NCBI GenBank assembly: GCA_027031305.1 | Contig: JALVRJ010000176.1 | Coordinates: 1-5,342 of the forward strand | From: Hyphomicrobiales bacterium | Lineage (GTDB): Bacteria > Pseudomonadota > Alphaproteobacteria > Rhizobiales > Aestuariivirgaceae | Reading direction: 5' to 3' | Length of the DNA stretch: 5,342 nt | Program-made: the position numbers and the translations under genes | The notes under the pieces: generated by a model | What the model was told of the DNA's origin: nothing | Databases searched by the model: none | What the model saw: the letters and a program-made list of their open reading frames with translations, nothing else | Part shown: piece by piece, positions 4,507 through 5,342 of the stretch | Position numbering within the stretch: the first letter of the stretch is position 1 | Layout of the letters: every line of letters starts with the position of its first letter

Positions 4507-5342
4507 ATGAAACTCATCTCGGGCAATGCCAATCGTCCGCTGGCGGAGGCCATCGCCGCCTATCTCGGCCAGCCGTTGACCAAGTGCCTGGTGCGGCGCT
4601 TCGCCGACATGGAGATCTTCGTCGAGATCCAGGAAAACGTGCGCGGCGAGGACGTGTTCATCATCCAGCCCACATCGTTTCCCACCAACGACCACCTGAT
4701 GGAACTCCTCATCATCATGGATGCGGCGCGGCGCGCCTCGGCGCGACGCATAACGGCGGTGGCGCCCTATTTCGGCTATGCGCGGCAGGACAGGAAGCCC
4801 GGCCCGCGCACGCCGATCACGGCCAAGTTGGTGGCCAACATGATCGAGCGCGCCGGCGCCGACCGGGTGCTCACCATCGACCTGCACGCGGGGCAGATAC
4901 AGGGCTTCTTCGACATCCCGGTGGACAATCTCTACGCCGCGCCGGTGATGGTGCAGGATCTGAAGGAGCACTATGACCTGGAGAACGTCATGGTGGTGTC
5001 GCCGGATGTTGGCGGCGTGGTGCGTGCCCGGGCGCTCGCCAAGCGCATCGGGGCGCCGCTGGCGATCGTCGACAAGCGGCGCGAGCGGCCCGGAGAATCG
5101 GAAGTGATGAACATCATCGGCGACGTGAAGGGGCGGGCCTGCATCCTGGTGGACGATATCGTCGACTCCGGCGGCACCCTGTGCAACGCGGCCGAGGCCT
5201 TGCTGGAACAGGGGGCGGAGGAAGTTTCCGCCTATATCACCCACGGCGTGCTGTCCGGTGGCGCGGTGGCGCGGATCGCCGCCTCGCCGTTGAAGGAGCT
5301 GGTGATCACCGATACCATCCAGCCGACGGAGGCGGTGCGGGT
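4507..5342 (+). CDS. prs: Ribose-phosphate pyrophosphokinase (PRPP synthetase), 3' end outside the window
   Basis: This cytoplasmic enzyme makes 5-phosphoribosyl-1-diphosphate from ribose 5-phosphate and ATP, feeding purine, pyrimidine, NAD, His and Trp synthesis. 278 codons are present of a usual 310-317; the rest lies beyond the window. Landmarks: N-terminal [13 protein letters not shown] (4-16); [18 protein letters not shown] (30-47); ATP-site [10 protein letters not shown] (88-97); the family signature [17 protein letters not shown] (125-141) with catalytic His127; [10 protein letters not shown] (165-174); the flexible-loop residues Lys190 and Arg192 in [14 protein letters not shown]; and the ribose-5-phosphate/PRPP loop [13 protein letters not shown] (213-225). 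The ATG at 4507 is chosen because homologues start with MKL at this point. It lacks a good ribosome site. The in-frame ATG at 4483 (AGGA 7 bases upstream, adding MARRAQWA) and the ATG at 4369 (GGAGG 8 bases upstream, adding 46 residues) both have better ones. Codon use upstream of 4507 is less GC3-rich than in the body, arguing against the longest form. No product-altering defect is seen. Confidence 0.95.
   Translation, partial: MKLISGNANRPLAEAIAAYLGQPLTKCLVRRFADMEIFVEIQENVRGEDVFIIQPTSFPTNDHLMELLIIMDAARRASARRITAVAPYFGYARQDRKPGPRTPITAKLVANMIERAGADRVLTIDLHAGQIQGFFDIPVDNLYAAPVMVQDLKEHYDLENVMVVSPDVGGVVRARALAKRIGAPLAIVDKRRERPGESEVMNIIGDVKGRACILVDDIVDSGGTLCNAAEALLEQGAEEVSAYITHGVLSGGAVARIAASPLKELVITDTIQPTEAVR

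Noticed and set aside
3111..4553. 480-codon open frame on the minus strand across ilvE
   Set aside because: It is antisense to a complete, motif-perfect ilvE, has Arg/His/Pro-rich composition typical of GC-rich shadow frames and matches no domain.
4069..5244. 391-codon open frame on the minus strand across prs
   Set aside because: It is antisense to prs, whose family motifs are intact; the composition (His, Arg, Gly repeats) is that of a reverse-strand shadow.
1..5342. CRISPR array, tRNA or rRNA genes, insertion sequence
   Set aside because: No regularly spaced repeats, no tRNA/rRNA signature stretches and no transposase-like frame were seen on either strand.

Overview
The window is GC-rich, compact bacterial DNA that looks alphaproteobacterial, possibly from the Rhodospirillales. 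The evidence is the style of the ribose-phosphate pyrophosphokinase (start [16 protein letters not shown], motif [14 protein letters not shown]), and a MarR regulator followed by an OmpR-type regulator, which recalls petP-petR of Rhodobacter. Beside it lies an alphaproteobacterial-type branched-chain aminotransferase. The exact taxon is inference.

Layout: (1) 2-229, plus strand, is the 3' end of a probable nucleotidyltransferase gene that starts before the window. (2) 230-305 is a short convergent gap with two small inverted repeats, one of them terminator-like for the minus strand. (3) 306-3077, minus strand, is a tightly packed three-gene operon read in the order MarR-type regulator, OmpR-type response regulator, EnvZ-like sensor kinase. 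The genes overlap by 8 bp (ATGGATGA) and 4 bp (ATGA), so translational coupling is likely. (4) 3078-3215 is a divergent regulatory region with an AT-rich 25-bp palindrome that overlaps a perfect TTGACA -35 box. (5) 3216-4121, plus strand, is ilvE, a complete branched-chain amino acid aminotransferase. (6) 4122-4506 is a 385-bp gap with no convincing protein gene. It holds a long imperfect inverted repeat, a strong GC-rich terminator-like hairpin and a possible prs promoter. (7) 4507 to the window end, plus strand, is prs (PRPP synthetase), cut off by the window edge about 30-40 residues before the usual end of the family.

Working together: the MarR protein is the natural candidate to bind the palindrome between itself and ilvE, controlling its own operon (including the two-component pair) and perhaps ilvE. 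The sensor kinase and response regulator form a cognate membrane-to-DNA signalling pair. ilvE (last or first step of Leu/Ile/Val metabolism) and prs (PRPP for nucleotides, His and Trp) are housekeeping genes.

Nothing here is clearly a new defence or mobile system. The items most worth a second look are the palindromic operator, the structured intergenic RNA candidate between ilvE and prs, the Pro-to-Ile change in the kinase H-box, and the uncertain translation start of prs.
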